Notes: generated from the sequence alone by a model not told the origin. A stretch of 64,000 nucleotides of DNA from SIG672 sp045657105 (GCA_045657105.1 JAZOSN010000059.1:1-64000); one strand, 5' to 3'. Shown: positions 51,975 to 60,875, counted from the stretch's first letter. Numbers and translations are program-made.

Positions 51975-54900
51975 TTATTCGTAGAGCTTACCGATCTTGG
52001 TGAGTCTGTCGTACTTAGCCTTTGCATTAGCCTCTGCCTGAGCGAAGAGCTTCTCTGCTCTCTCAGGGAATGCCTGAGCAAGACGTGTATAACGTGCTTC
52101 ACCGTTGATGAATTCCTTGTAATCAGCAGTGGGCTCCTTGCTGTCGAGAACGAACTTCGTTTCTGCGGCAGGATTGTATCTGAACATATGCCAGTAGCCT
52201 GCATCAACAGCCTTCTTCATCTCTGCCTGGCAGTTAGCCATACCGCCCTTGATCGAGTGCATTTCGCAAGGTGCGTAGCCGATGATAAGCGAAGGTCCGG
52301 GATATGCCTCAGCCTCGGAAATTGCTTTGAGAGTCTGGTTCATATCTGCGCCCATAGCGATCTGTGCAACGTAAACGTAGCCGTAGGACATTGCGATCTC
52401 TGCAAGGTTCTTCTTGCCAATTGCCTTACCTGCTGCTGCGAACTGTGCAACCTGTCCGACCTGCGAAGCCTTCGAAGCCTGTCCGCCGGTGTTCGTGTAA
52501 ACCTCGGTATCGAATACCATTACGTTTACGTCCTCACCCGATGCGAGTACGTGGTCAAGACCGCCGAAGCCGATGTCGTATGCCCAACCGTCACCACCGA
52601 AGATCCAAACTGCCTTCTTGGAGAGGTACTGCTTCTCTGCGAGAATCTTGGGAGCTACGGGGCAACCTGCCTCTGCCGCCTTTTCAAGCTCGATAACGAG
52701 TGCCTTGGTAGCTTCCTGGTTCTTAGAACCGTCATCCTTAGTAGCGAGATAGTTCTCTGCCGCTGCCTTGAACTCTGCGGAAGCCTTATCGGATGCTGCC
52801 ATTTCCTCTACCATACCGATAAGCTTTTCGCGAATGGTCTTCTGACCGATATACATACCAAGACCGTGCTCAGCGTTATCCTCGAAGAGCGAGTTAGCCC
52901 AAGCTACGCCGTATCCGGATTCCTTGTTTACAGTGTAAGGAGTTGCGGGAGCCGATCCACCCCAGATGGAAGAACATCCGGTAGCATTCGAAACGTACAT
53001 TCTCTCACCGAAGAGCTGGGTGATAAGACGAGCGTAAGAGGTTTCTGCACAACCTGCGCAAGAGCCCGAGTACTCGAGAAGGGGCTGCTTGAACTGCGAT
53101 CCCTTAACGGTAACGTTGATAAGCTCCTTCTTCTCTGCGACCTTTGCAACTGCATAGTCGTAAGCCTCCTGCTGGTCGAGCTGAGTAGCGATAGGCTTCA
53201 TCTCGATAGCGGTGCCGAGCTTTTCGTTCTTATTTACAGGGCACGCCTTTACGCAGAGCGTACAACCCATACAGTCAAGAGGCGAAACTGCCATAGTGAA
53301 CTTGTATGCGGTCTTGATAACAGGCTTGCCTGCGAACTTGGTAACTGCGGGAGCTGCAGCCGCTTCCTCTTCGGTCATAGCGAAGGGACGGATACAAGCG
53401 TGAGGACATACGAAAGCACAGTTGTTACACTGGATACAGTGCTCGGGATTCCACTGAGGAACCGAAACTGCAACGCCTCTCTTCTCGTATGCCGCGGAGC
53501 CCTGCGGGAAGGTACCGTCTGCATACTTAGCGAAGGTAGCAACGCTGAGCGAGTCACCCTGCATCTTGCCAACGGGAACAACGACATCGTTTACGAACTC
53601 AACGAGGTCATCTCTGGTTCCGGTAGCCTTAGCCGAAGGAGCGGTTTCGCCTGCATTTGCCCAAGCGGCGGGAACGTCAACCTTGGTAAGAGCGTCCTTA
53701 CCTGCGTCGATAGCGGCATAGTTGAGGTCAACGATTGCCTGTCCCTTCTTTATGTAGGACTTGTATGCTGCCTTCTTCATGTACTCGATAGCCTCGTCGA
53801 TAGGAAGGATCTTTGCGAGTGCGAAGAATGCGGACTGAAGAACGGTGTTCTTAACCTTTGCATTACCGAGGTCGATAGCGATCTTGGTAGCATTGATGGT
53901 GTAGAACTCAATATTATTCTTAGCGATGTAGGTCTTAACCGATGCAGGAAGGTTAGCATCAAGCTCCTCTGCATTCCAAGGGCAGTCGAGAAGGAATCTT
54001 CCGCCCGGCTTAACGTCGCTGATCATATCGTACTTTTTGAGGTACGCGTTGTTGTGGCAAGCAACGAAGTCTGCCTTATTGATGTAGTAAGAAGACTTGA
54101 TGGGGCTATCACCGAAACGAAGGTGAGAAATGGTGATACCGGAGGTCTTCTTGGAGTCATACTGGAAGTATGCCTGAATGTACTTGTCAGTGTGGTCACC
54201 GATGATCTTGATGGAGTTCTTGTTAGCACCAACGGTACCGTCGCCGCCGAGTCCCCAGAACTTGCACTGGATCATATCAACGGGAGCGGTGTTAGGAGCA
54301 GCTATCTCGGTAAGAGAGTGTCCGGTAAGGTCGTCTACGATACCGATAGTGAAGTGGTTCTTCTGCTCGCCTGCCATGTTTGCATATACTGCGAAGATCG
54401 AAGCAGGGGTGGTGTCCTTGGATCCAAGTCCGTATCTGCCGCCGAGAACCTTAATGCTTCTGCCGCACTCGTTAAGACCTGCAACTACGTCGAGGTAGAG
54501 AGGCTCGCCGAGAGAGCCGGGTTCCTTGGTTCTGTCGAGAACCGAAATAACCTTTGCGCTTGCAGGAATAGCCTCAGCAAGCTTCTCTGCAACGAAAGGT
54601 CTGTAAAGACGAACCTTAACAAGACCAACCTTCTCGCCCTTAGCCATAAGGTAATCTACAACTTCCTCTGCAACGTCGCAAACAGAGCCCATAGCGATAA
54701 TAACGCGCTCTGCATCGGGTGCGCCGTAGTAGTTGAAGAGCTTGTAGTTGGTACCGAGCTTCTCGTTTACCTTGTCCATGTACTCCTCAACGATTGCGGG
54801 AAGTGCATCGTAGTAGGGGTTGCAGGACTCTCTGTGCTGGAAGAAGATGTCGCCGTTTTCAGCAGATCCGCGAAGAACGGGAGCAGTTTCAGGGTTGAGA

Positions 54901-55544
54901 GATCTGTTACGGAAAGCAGCAACTGCATCCCAGTCAAGCATCTCTGCAAGATCCTTGTAATCCCAAGCAGCAACCTTGGTGATCTCGTGAGAGGTACGGA
55001 AGCCGTCAAAGAAGTTGAGGAAAGGAACTCTGCCCTTGATGGTTGCAAGGTGTGCAACTGCACCGAGGTCCATAACCTCCTGACCGTTAGACTCAGCCAT
55101 CATTGCGAAACCGGTCTGACGGCAAGCATATACGTCGGAGTGATCTCCGAAAATATTGAGCGCGTGGGAAGCAACGCATCTTGCGGAAACGTGAATTACG
55201 CAAGGGAGAAGCTCACCGGCGATCTTGTACATGTTCGGGATCATAAGAAGAAGACCCTGAGATGCGGTGTAGGTGGTGGTGAATGCGCCGGCTGCGAGAG
55301 AACCGTGAACTGTACCTGCAGCTCCTGCCTCAGACTGCATCTCTACAACCTTTACATTAGTGCCGAACACGTTCTTTGCAGGCTCGCCAAAAATGTTCTT
55401 GTTAGATGCCGACCAAGTGTCGGTAACCTCAGCCATGTTGGATGAAGGGGTGATGGGATAAATACCCGCTACCTCGGTGAACGCGTAAGAAACGTGCGCC
55501 GCGGCGGTATTACCGTCCATCGATACTTTTCTTCTGTTTATCAC
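51975..55544 (-). CDS. nifJ: Pyruvate:ferredoxin (flavodoxin) oxidoreductase
   Basis: A 1189-residue single-chain enzyme converting pyruvate and CoA to acetyl-CoA and CO2 while reducing ferredoxin, central to clostridial fermentation. The order matches the family: an N-terminal domain beginning MDGNTAAAHVSYAFTEVAGI, a ferredoxin insert with two 4Fe-4S motifs (CIQCNNCAFVCPHAC and CMGCTLCVKACPVNK), and a TPP-binding C-terminal part (CSSIWGG, GDGWAYDIGFGG). The proximal cluster Cys in CAGCAETSY is also present. Length is normal (about 1170-1200). The start is GTG, eight bases after GGAGGT. The gene is monocistronic, with its own promoter and terminator. Confidence 0.97.
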   Translation of the reverse strand: MINRRKVSMDGNTAAAHVSYAFTEVAGIYPITPSSNMAEVTDTWSASNKNIFGEPAKNVFGTNVKVVEMQSEAGAAGTVHGSLAAGAFTTTYTASQGLLLMIPNMYKIAGELLPCVIHVSARCVASHALNIFGDHSDVYACRQTGFAMMAESNGQEVMDLGAVAHLATIKGRVPFLNFFDGFRTSHEITKVAAWDYKDLAEMLDWDAVAAFRNRSLNPETAPVLRGSAENGDIFFQHRESCNPYYDALPAIVEEYMDKVNEKLGTNYKLFNYYGAPDAERVIIAMGSVCDVAEEVVDYLMAKGEKVGLVKVRLYRPFVAEKLAEAIPASAKVISVLDRTKEPGSLGEPLYLDVVAGLNECGRSIKVLGGRYGLGSKDTTPASIFAVYANMAGEQKNHFTIGIVDDLTGHSLTEIAAPNTAPVDMIQCKFWGLGGDGTVGANKNSIKIIGDHTDKYIQAYFQYDSKKTSGITISHLRFGDSPIKSSYYINKADFVACHNNAYLKKYDMISDVKPGGRFLLDCPWNAEELDANLPASVKTYIAKNNIEFYTINATKIAIDLGNAKVKNTVLQSAFFALAKILPIDEAIEYMKKAAYKSYIKKGQAIVDLNYAAIDAGKDALTKVDVPAAWANAGETAPSAKATGTRDDLVEFVNDVVVPVGKMQGDSLSVATFAKYADGTFPQGSAAYEKRGVAVSVPQWNPEHCIQCNNCAFVCPHACIRPFAMTEEEAAAAPAVTKFAGKPVIKTAYKFTMAVSPLDCMGCTLCVKACPVNKNEKLGTAIEMKPIATQLDQQEAYDYAVAKVAEKKELINVTVKGSQFKQPLLEYSGSCAGCAETSYARLITQLFGERMYVSNATGCSSIWGGSAPATPYTVNKESGYGVAWANSLFEDNAEHGLGMYIGQKTIREKLIGMVEEMAASDKASAEFKAAAENYLATKDDGSKNQEATKALVIELEKAAEAGCPVAPKILAEKQYLSKKAVWIFGGDGWAYDIGFGGLDHVLASGEDVNVMVFDTEVYTNTGGQASKASQVGQVAQFAAAGKAIGKKNLAEIAMSYGYVYVAQIAMGADMNQTLKAISEAEAYPGPSLIIGYAPCEMHSIKGGMANCQAEMKKAVDAGYWHMFRYNPAAETKFVLDSKEPTADYKEFINGEARYTRLAQAFPERAEKLFAQAEANAKAKYDRLTKIGKLYE

Positions 55545-55587
55545 TTTGTGATACCTCCGGAAAATAATTTATTTTTCATACACCGTT

Positions 55588-55616
55588 ATTTTATCACTTT
55601 ATCGTCGAAATGTAAA
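55588..55616 (-). promoter_or_regulatory. Sigma-A promoter of nifJ
   Basis: Minus strand: TTTACA (55611-55616), a 17-base spacer and TAAAAT (55588-55593), 44 bases before the GTG start. Confidence 0.75.
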
Positions 55617-55700
55617 GACCTTTTGACAAATTTCTGACGCTTTTCTTTGTGAATTATTGATAAATTTTTTGTAAATTATAATTTTTATGGTAAAAAGTGA

Positions 55701-55728
55701 TTGTCAAAATGAAAAAAAATGATAAAAT
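55701..55728 (+). promoter_or_regulatory. Promoter of the toxin-antitoxin-like pair
   Basis: TTGTCA (55701-55706), a 16-base spacer and TAAAAT (55723-55728), 37 bases before the small gene. Confidence 0.65.
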
Positions 55729-55764
55729 TAAAGTAATCAAGTAATTTATGGAGGAAATATCCGT

Positions 55765-56013
55765 ATGCTTACAGTCGATACAGACAAAGCTCTCACGACC
55801 GAAAAGTCGGGCACAAACGAAGCGGAGGCTAAGATCGAAGTCAGTGAAAATCTGAAAAATATAAATTCTCTTTTTTCTCAGCTGACCATCGCGGAGCTCG
55901 AGGACGCGATTCTCGTCACTCTCGACAGAAACGAAAAGATCCTTTACAGAACTCTGCTCAACCTTAAAATGCAGCTCGATCAGGAAAAGATAATCAACCA
56001 GACGCTTCTGTAA
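55765..56013 (+). CDS. Small helical protein of unknown family, possible antitoxin to the zeta-like kinase
   Basis: An 82-residue acidic protein. Residues about 20-80 look like three helices (VSENLKNINSLFSQLTIAELEDAI, then ILYRTLLNLKMQLDQEKIINQTLL). No domain is recognised and it does not look like the classical epsilon antitoxin. It has its own promoter and a strong GGAGGA site and ends 34 bases before a zeta-like kinase gene. Small-acidic-then-toxin is the usual order for toxin-antitoxin operons, so an antitoxin role is a reasonable guess. It has no homology-based support here. Confidence 0.6.
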   Translation: MLTVDTDKALTTEKSGTNEAEAKIEVSENLKNINSLFSQLTIAELEDAILVTLDRNEKILYRTLLNLKMQLDQEKIINQTLL

Positions 56014-56047
56014 TAAGTAAAAGACGTATATTGAGGTCACAGTCAAA

Positions 56048-56653
56048 ATGAACGAGATCCAAGCAAAACCCAACTATATAATATTTGCGGGAATAAACGG
56101 CGCGGGAAAGACCGCGCTGTACAACGTTCTCTCGCCAAGCACCGATCTCGGAGTCAGAGTGAGCGTTGATGATATTGCCGCCTCGCTCGGTGATTGGCGT
56201 GACACGCTCGTCCAGCTTAAAGCCGCGCGCGGTGCTATGCGCCTTCTCGCGGAGTCTATTGAAAAAAGAGTAAGTATAAATCAGGAAACGACTCTGCCCG
56301 GCGAAGCGATCGTACGCTATGCAAAGCAGGCGCGGGACGCGGGCTATAACATCATTCTCTATTTCGTTGGAATAGAGAATGTGGAAATGGCGATCGAACG
56401 CGTTCGTCAGAGAGTGGCAAACGGCGGTCACGGAATCGAAGAAGCGGTTATACGTAAGCGTTTTGACGCTATGTCCGGAAATCTCGCTCGTCTGCTTCCC
56501 TACTGTGACGTTGCCTATTTTTACGATAACTCACGAAAGTTCAGACAGGTCGCCGTAATGCGCGGCGGAGCCTTCGTCGATATGGACTCAAATCTTCCGC
56601 TCTGGCTCAAATGTGTGCCGGGCTCACCCGAATATACGGGAAACGTGGTATAA
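56048..56653 (+). CDS. Zeta-toxin-like P-loop kinase
   Basis: A 201-residue P-loop protein. Walker A is GINGAGKTALY (residues 16-26), followed by SVDDIAASLGDW and NQETTLPGEAIVRYAKQARDAGYNIILYFVGI, a Zeta-family-like region. Arg residues in RVRQRVANGGHGIEEAVIRKRF fit the kinase lid. Known zeta toxins phosphorylate UDP-GlcNAc and block wall synthesis; related proteins without toxicity exist. The kinase is the second gene of a two-gene unit with an unknown small protein. Length is slightly shorter than classical zeta (about 280), so the C-terminal half is reduced. A terminator follows. Confidence 0.82.
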   Translation: MNEIQAKPNYIIFAGINGAGKTALYNVLSPSTDLGVRVSVDDIAASLGDWRDTLVQLKAARGAMRLLAESIEKRVSINQETTLPGEAIVRYAKQARDAGYNIILYFVGIENVEMAIERVRQRVANGGHGIEEAVIRKRFDAMSGNLARLLPYCDVAYFYDNSRKFRQVAVMRGGAFVDMDSNLPLWLKCVPGSPEYTGNVV

Positions 56654-56656
56654 AGA

Positions 56657-56690
56657 AAATTGGGAAATTGCGGTGCAATTTCCCAATTTA
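56657..56690. terminator. Bidirectional terminator after the zeta-like gene
   Basis: Stem AAATTGGGAAATTGC with its complement around a GGT loop, between convergent genes. A and T runs lie on both sides. Confidence 0.85.
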
Positions 56691-56700
56691 TATAATTTTA

Positions 56701-57180
56701 TCAGGCACCTATCAGAAGGATAAGTCCGAGAATGAGCATTATCTCATCGTCGTACTCGCCCGAGCTTCCGAGCATAAGAAGTCCTGTGAGCATCATATCT
56801 TCAAGCGTCATACTGCGAAGGCTCGGCATCTCCGCCGTTTTTTCGTACGCGCCTACGCTCTCGCTCGGACTTTCTTCTACCGTTTCGGGAGTTTGATCTT
56901 CCGAGGCGTCGGGTACCGACTCTGTCGGCGGTCTTTCGGGATATACCGACGCTGTATCCTCCTTTTCGGGAAGAAAATCCTTGGGTTCAATACGTATTTT
57001 TTCGGTATCTGATCCTTCGTCAGTGACGGGAATATTTACCGCCCATCTCGGAAAGGTGTCCGAGTCACCTCGCGTGGCGGCACTCCCGACACCCGGAGCC
57101 TTCGCAGGCGTACTTTGGGGTGCCTGTGCAGCTCCTCTGCGCCCGACACGGTCGGTGCCGTAAAATTTTCTGCTATACAA
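56701..57180 (-). CDS. Unknown small protein with Leu/Met-rich C-terminus, last gene of a three-gene operon
   Basis: A 159-residue protein. Residues about 15-110 are low-complexity and acidic (Pro, Glu, Ser, Thr), probably disordered. The last about 35 residues form two short hydrophobic helices, MTLEDMMLTGLLMLGSS and EIMLILGLILLIG, a pattern seen in small clostridial spore- or coat-associated proteins of unknown role. The start is TTG at 57180; the site GGGAGGG is ten bases upstream. No ATG is suitably placed. It lies 17 bases after the preceding gene. Confidence 0.6.
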   Translation of the reverse strand: MYSRKFYGTDRVGRRGAAQAPQSTPAKAPGVGSAATRGDSDTFPRWAVNIPVTDEGSDTEKIRIEPKDFLPEKEDTASVYPERPPTESVPDASEDQTPETVEESPSESVGAYEKTAEMPSLRSMTLEDMMLTGLLMLGSSGEYDDEIMLILGLILLIGA

Positions 57181-57197
57181 CTCCTCTCACCCTCCCG

Positions 57198-57608
57198 TCA
57201 CCTTTTAACTGCGTAAAGGCCGCCTGCGGCGTCCGCGAGTCCGATGATCTTGATGACGACTTCGAGCTTATCCCGCTTGTCGTCGCTGAGGAATGGGCGC
57301 ATAGCTTCAAGCAGACGTATCCGATCACAAGGTCTGATCCTTCGCTCCTGCCTTCGATTAAAGTCCTCCTCCCGTCGCGCCTCGGGCATATTTTGTTTTG
57401 ATACGCTTTCGCTTTTAATTTCGCGAGCCTCGGCATTTTCCGCCTTGTCGGAGCCACCGAGAGAGATCCCGTTAAGGACACCGGACGAGGAAAGAGTGCT
57501 CGCAATATTCATAACCTTTCCGAGCGATTCGGGATCCTCGAGCAGCTTTGAAAGCATCGAGCCCATATCGCCCATATTTCCGATATTCGAGTTCATTTCT
57601 GCCATCAT
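57198..57608 (-). CDS. Unknown Met/Ser-rich protein, middle gene of a three-gene operon
   Basis: A protein of about 136 residues. The N-terminal region is rich in Met, Asn, Ser and Gly and has the look of a short amphipathic helix (MGSMLSKLLEDPESLGKVMNIAS), resembling the Met-rich tails of small clostridial proteins near spore genes. The C-terminal half is basic and helical (CDRIRLLEAMRPFLSDDKRDKLEVVIKII). The start is uncertain: two adjacent ATG codons (57608 and 57605) and a third at 57596 follow a weak AAAGG, and an upstream TTG at 57617 is also open. No domain is recognised. Confidence 0.6.
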   Translation of the reverse strand: MMAEMNSNIGNMGDMGSMLSKLLEDPESLGKVMNIASTLSSSGVLNGISLGGSDKAENAEAREIKSESVSKQNMPEARREEDFNRRQERRIRPCDRIRLLEAMRPFLSDDKRDKLEVVIKIIGLADAAGGLYAVKR

Positions 57609-57626
57609 ACCTTTCAAATTATGTCG

Positions 57627-57914
57627 TTACGTATTTTCTTCGCCGTCGGACGAGCCGCCGCCGACAAGGTCGAGTATCTCGGAAGTTTTCCGAGGTCCAA
57701 GACGTTGTGCGAGCCGTCTTATATCACTGTCGCTGGCGTTTGAAAGCATCGAGCGTATAGCACCGCTGTTTGAGCGCATCATAGCCGCTTGATTTCTTGA
57801 TGCTCCGAGCGCGGCAAGGACGGACGAAAGCAGAGCGGAAAATGTTTCGTCGTCAAGCTCGGCGAGCGATCTCAGCTTCTCTATGTCCTCGGCAGTTATG
57901 TCGTATTTTCTCAT
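57627..57914 (-). CDS. Unknown 95-residue helical protein, first gene of a three-gene operon
   Basis: A short acidic-then-basic protein starting MRKYDITAEDIEKLRSLAEL, predicted as several helices (ETFSALLSSVLAALGASR, then SNASDSDIRRLAQRL). It has Gly-Gly and Asp/Glu at the C-terminus. No family is assigned. The ribosome site AAGGAA lies eleven bases upstream. It is divergent from the metallophosphoesterase gene and starts a set with the two genes at 56701 and 57198; spacing of 18 and 17 bases supports one transcript. Confidence 0.65.
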   Translation of the reverse strand: MRKYDITAEDIEKLRSLAELDDETFSALLSSVLAALGASRNQAAMMRSNSGAIRSMLSNASDSDIRRLAQRLGPRKTSEILDLVGGGSSDGEENT

Positions 57915-58017
57915 GTTTGCAACTGTTCCTTTCGCTTTTCGTAGTAGGATTTACCTTTCAAGGACAGTATATGCATATTTTTCTCAGTTGACATTTCATC
58001 TTCAAAGAGAGTTATTT

Positions 58018-58536
58018 ATGGAAAGAAAAATAATAGTAGTATCCGATTCTCACGGAGTTATCACAAATCTCAGCAAGGTCTTTGATATGCACGGTGACGC
58101 CGACGCGTTCGTGCATCTCGGGGACGGCGCAAGAGAGTTTAACACGCTCTGCCGTCAAAGAGAGATCGTCGGATATTCCCTGCTCGGCAACTGTGACCTC
58201 GCCTTTATGTGTCCGTATGCCGAGGCTCCGCACGCGATATACATTATCGGCGGTAAGAAATTTTTTATGACACACGGAAATCTTTACGGAGTAAAATCAG
58301 GTCGCAAGGTTCTCATTTCGACTGCAAAGGAAAAGGCTTCCGACGTCGATTTTATTCTCTACGGTCATACCCATCTGCCCGAAAATAAATATCTTTCTCC
58401 CGAGAGTGACTCGGAAAAAGGAATATATCTTATAAACCCGGGAAGCATCTCCTGCCCGAGGGAGCTTAACAAACCCTCGTATGCCATAATACTTATCAAA
58501 GGAGATAACGTTCTCACAAACATTGCCTATTTATAG
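58018..58536 (+). CDS. Metallophosphoesterase, YfcE/MJ0936 type
   Basis: A 172-residue phosphodiesterase. The dinuclear metal motifs are in order: Asp-x-His in VVSDSHG (residues 9-11), Gly-Asp in HLGDGARE, Gly-Asn-Cys-Asp in LLGNCD, His in FMTHGN, and His-Thr-His in ILYGHTHLP. Family members hydrolyse phosphodiesters such as 2',3'-cyclic nucleotides, with unclear physiological substrates. In Clostridia a YfcE-like gene often sits near rdgB or rnc; here it lies just before a membrane protein and RqcH. The ribosome site is weak, so the start rests on homology (MERKIIVVSD). Confidence 0.92.
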   Translation: MERKIIVVSDSHGVITNLSKVFDMHGDADAFVHLGDGAREFNTLCRQREIVGYSLLGNCDLAFMCPYAEAPHAIYIIGGKKFFMTHGNLYGVKSGRKVLISTAKEKASDVDFILYGHTHLPENKYLSPESDSEKGIYLINPGSISCPRELNKPSYAIILIKGDNVLTNIAYL

Positions 58537-58549
58537 AAAGGAAGCACCG

Positions 58550-59074
58550 ATGCTTAAATACAAGCCCAAACGTTACGCCAAGGTCGCAAAGACGGTCGAA
58601 ATAATACTCTTCTCACTTCTTGTTGTTTTAGCCGTAATTACGGCATTTCAGACAAGCTACAAGGTGATCGGTCAAGTTCTCGTTTTTGTCATATCCGTAG
58701 CAATGCTTTACATCGCCGCAAGATATATGATCTACGAGTACACCTACGCCGTATCAAGCGACAAATTCGAGGTCGTAAGAGTTGCAGGCAGAGTGCCGAA
58801 CACGCTTATAAGTATTGACATAGAGGCAAGCGATCTTTTAGTTCGTATAGAAAGCAAAAAGGATCTCAAAAAGCACTCGGTCGTAAGGACCGAAAACGTA
58901 TGCGCGAACCTTTCTCCGCGCACACGCCTGTACGCTTATATAACCACGGTAAACGGAAAAAGAACGGCAATTCTTATCGAGGCGGACGAGCTTTTTGCTC
59001 TTGCCGTCGCAGAGCGTATAAATATGAAAAAATTCTCTCAAAAAGAGGACGACAACAGTGATACGGAGGACTGA
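58550..59074 (+). CDS. Two-helix membrane protein of unknown function
   Basis: A 174-residue protein with a basic N-terminus, two membrane helices (about residues 16-36 and 40-60) forming a hairpin, and a cytoplasmic region (about 70-160) that looks like a small beta-rich, PH-like domain (FEVVRVAGRVPNTLISIDIEASDLLVRIES). The tail is acidic. An AAAGGAAG site five bases before ATG 58550 supports the start; a longer frame opening inside the upstream gene is rejected. It lies between the metallophosphoesterase and the RqcH gene, probably in the same transcript, with only five bases before RqcH. Confidence 0.75.
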   Translation: MLKYKPKRYAKVAKTVEIILFSLLVVLAVITAFQTSYKVIGQVLVFVISVAMLYIAARYMIYEYTYAVSSDKFEVVRVAGRVPNTLISIDIEASDLLVRIESKKDLKKHSVVRTENVCANLSPRTRLYAYITTVNGKRTAILIEADELFALAVAERINMKKFSQKEDDNSDTED

Positions 59075-59079
59075 CAGAC

Positions 59080-60822
59080 ATGGCTTTTGACGCAGGAATG
59101 ATCCTCGCCGTCGCAAGCGAGCTAAGCGAAAGGATCGTCGGCGCGCGAGTGGAAAAGGTCCACCAGCCCGAGCGTGACGAGATAGTTTTACTGCTCCATC
59201 TCGGACGGGAAAATTTCAGACTTGCCGTATCGGCATCTCCAAATAATCCGCGAATACATTTATCTGCAAACAACAAGGAAAATCCCGCCTCGCCGCCGAT
59301 GTTCTGCACGATGCTCAGAAAGTATCTGACGGGTGCAAAAATAACAGAGGTCAGAACGCTCGGATTTGAAAGAATAATCTTTATTGATTTCGAAGCGCAC
59401 GACGACCTCGGATACCCCTTCAAGGTAACTCTTGTTGCCGAGATCATGGGAAAATACAGTAATATAATCTTCTGCCGTGACGAGAATATGAAGATCCTCG
59501 GCGCAGTACGCCCCGTTGACTTCACGACCAGCAGGGTCCGTCAGGTACTCTCGGGAATGTTATACGAGGCGCCGCCTATGCAAAATAGGAAAAATCCGCT
59601 CGAAGAAACCAGAGAGGGATTTCTCCTGTCGGCAAGGGACTGCGAAAAACGCTCGGATAAGTTCATAACCGACACATATCTCGGAATTTCCTCGACTGTC
59701 GCAAGAGAGATAGCGTACAGAAGCGTTCAGAGTGTTTCCGACTCTCCCGAGGCTCTTTGCGACGCCTTTTTCGAGTTTGTGGAGATACTAAGATCAAAAC
59801 GCTTCAAGGCGGTAATGATCACCGACGAGGACTCGCGCCCGATTGAATATTCATTTTTCGATCTTTTACAGTATTCGGGAATGAAAACGCAGGTTTTCGG
59901 CAGTATTTCCGAGCTCATCGAGGCGTTTTTCTCTACCCGTGACAACACCGAGCGTGTAAAGCAGCGCGCCGCAGATATTTTCAAGCTTCTTTCGAACACG
60001 AAAAGCCGTCTTGAAAAAAAGACCTCGCTCCAGCTCTCCGAGCTCGAAGAGTGCGAAAAGAAGGAAGAGATGCGTAAATTCGGCGAGCTTATAACGGCGA
60101 GCATCTATACTCTAAAAAAGGGTATGTCACACGCGAGAGTTATCGACTATTACGTCGAGGATACTCCCGAAATACTTATCCCTCTCGACACCCGACTCAC
60201 TCCGGCTCAGAACGCTCAGGCGTACTACAAAAAATATACCAAAATGAAGAACGCCGAGCGTGAAATATCAAAGCAGATCGAGCAGACCGAACGCGAGATA
60301 GCGTATATTGATTCGGTTCTCGACAGTCTGTCGCGCGCGTGTGGTCAGAGCGAGCTCGACGAGATAAGACGCGAGCTCACAGAGGCGGGCTACGCTTCTG
60401 CGCAGAAAAAGCAAAATCCCGCAAAAAAAGCGCAGAATACCGGAAAACCGATCGAATATATCACCTCGGGCGGATACCGTCTGCTCTGCGGAAAAAACAA
60501 CCTGCAAAACGATTATCTGACAACTAAATTTGCCGAGAAGAGCGACTGGTGGTTTCACGTAAAGGGTGCGCCGGGCAGTCATGTCATAATGTTGCTTGAC
60601 GGCAGAGAGGAGCCGCCTGCCGAGGACTTCACCGAGGCGGCGACCGTCGCGGCGGTCAACTCTTCCCTTTCAGAGTCAAAGAACGTTTCGGTTGACTATA
60701 CGCTAGTGCGACACATCAAAAAGCCTGCGGCGTCAAAGCCGGGTTTTGTAACCTACAACACCTATTGGAGCGCTCTCGTCACTCCCGACGCCTCGCTTTG
60801 CGAAAGGCTACGTAAAAAGTAA
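59080..60822 (+). CDS. rqcH: Rqc2 homologue RqcH (NFACT protein)
   Basis: A 580-residue cytoplasmic protein of ribosome-associated quality control. It binds stalled 50S subunits and adds Ala tails to nascent chains. The NFACT-N domain (about 1-190) begins MAFDAGMILAVASELSERIVGARVEKVHQPERDEI; a coiled-coil/HhH middle (about 290-450) and an NFACT-R domain (about 455-575) follow with GKNNLQNDYLT and WWFHVKGAPGSHVI. The residue pair equivalent to Asp97-Arg98 of the Bacillus protein appears here as Glu-Arg (GFERII), which also occurs in other Clostridia. Old annotations call it fibronectin-binding protein. A terminator follows. Confidence 0.93.
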   Translation: MAFDAGMILAVASELSERIVGARVEKVHQPERDEIVLLLHLGRENFRLAVSASPNNPRIHLSANNKENPASPPMFCTMLRKYLTGAKITEVRTLGFERIIFIDFEAHDDLGYPFKVTLVAEIMGKYSNIIFCRDENMKILGAVRPVDFTTSRVRQVLSGMLYEAPPMQNRKNPLEETREGFLLSARDCEKRSDKFITDTYLGISSTVAREIAYRSVQSVSDSPEALCDAFFEFVEILRSKRFKAVMITDEDSRPIEYSFFDLLQYSGMKTQVFGSISELIEAFFSTRDNTERVKQRAADIFKLLSNTKSRLEKKTSLQLSELEECEKKEEMRKFGELITASIYTLKKGMSHARVIDYYVEDTPEILIPLDTRLTPAQNAQAYYKKYTKMKNAEREISKQIEQTEREIAYIDSVLDSLSRACGQSELDEIRRELTEAGYASAQKKQNPAKKAQNTGKPIEYITSGGYRLLCGKNNLQNDYLTTKFAEKSDWWFHVKGAPGSHVIMLLDGREEPPAEDFTEAATVAAVNSSLSESKNVSVDYTLVRHIKKPAASKPGFVTYNTYWSALVTPDASLCERLRKK

Positions 60823-60828
60823 AAAAGC

Positions 60829-60869
60829 AAGCTTACCCCTGCCGAAACGGCAGGGGTAAGCTTTTTTGT
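60829..60869 (+). terminator. Strong Rho-independent terminator after rqcH
   Basis: A 16-base-pair stem, AAGCTTACCCCTGCCG with its complement, a three-base loop and TTTTTT. Confidence 0.9.
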
Positions 60870-60875
60870 CCCGAC

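Noticed and set aside
51855..55445. Plus-strand open frame of 1196 codons opposite nifJ
   Set aside because: nifJ on the minus strand has complete family motifs. The opposite frame is Cys/Leu/Ser-rich with no domain and is a codon-bias shadow.
57915..58017. Sigma-E type promoter (CATATACT) upstream of the three-gene operon
   Set aside because: A similar CATATACT lies upstream of cwlD, but no convincing sigma-E -35 box is present in either place, so I do not list it.
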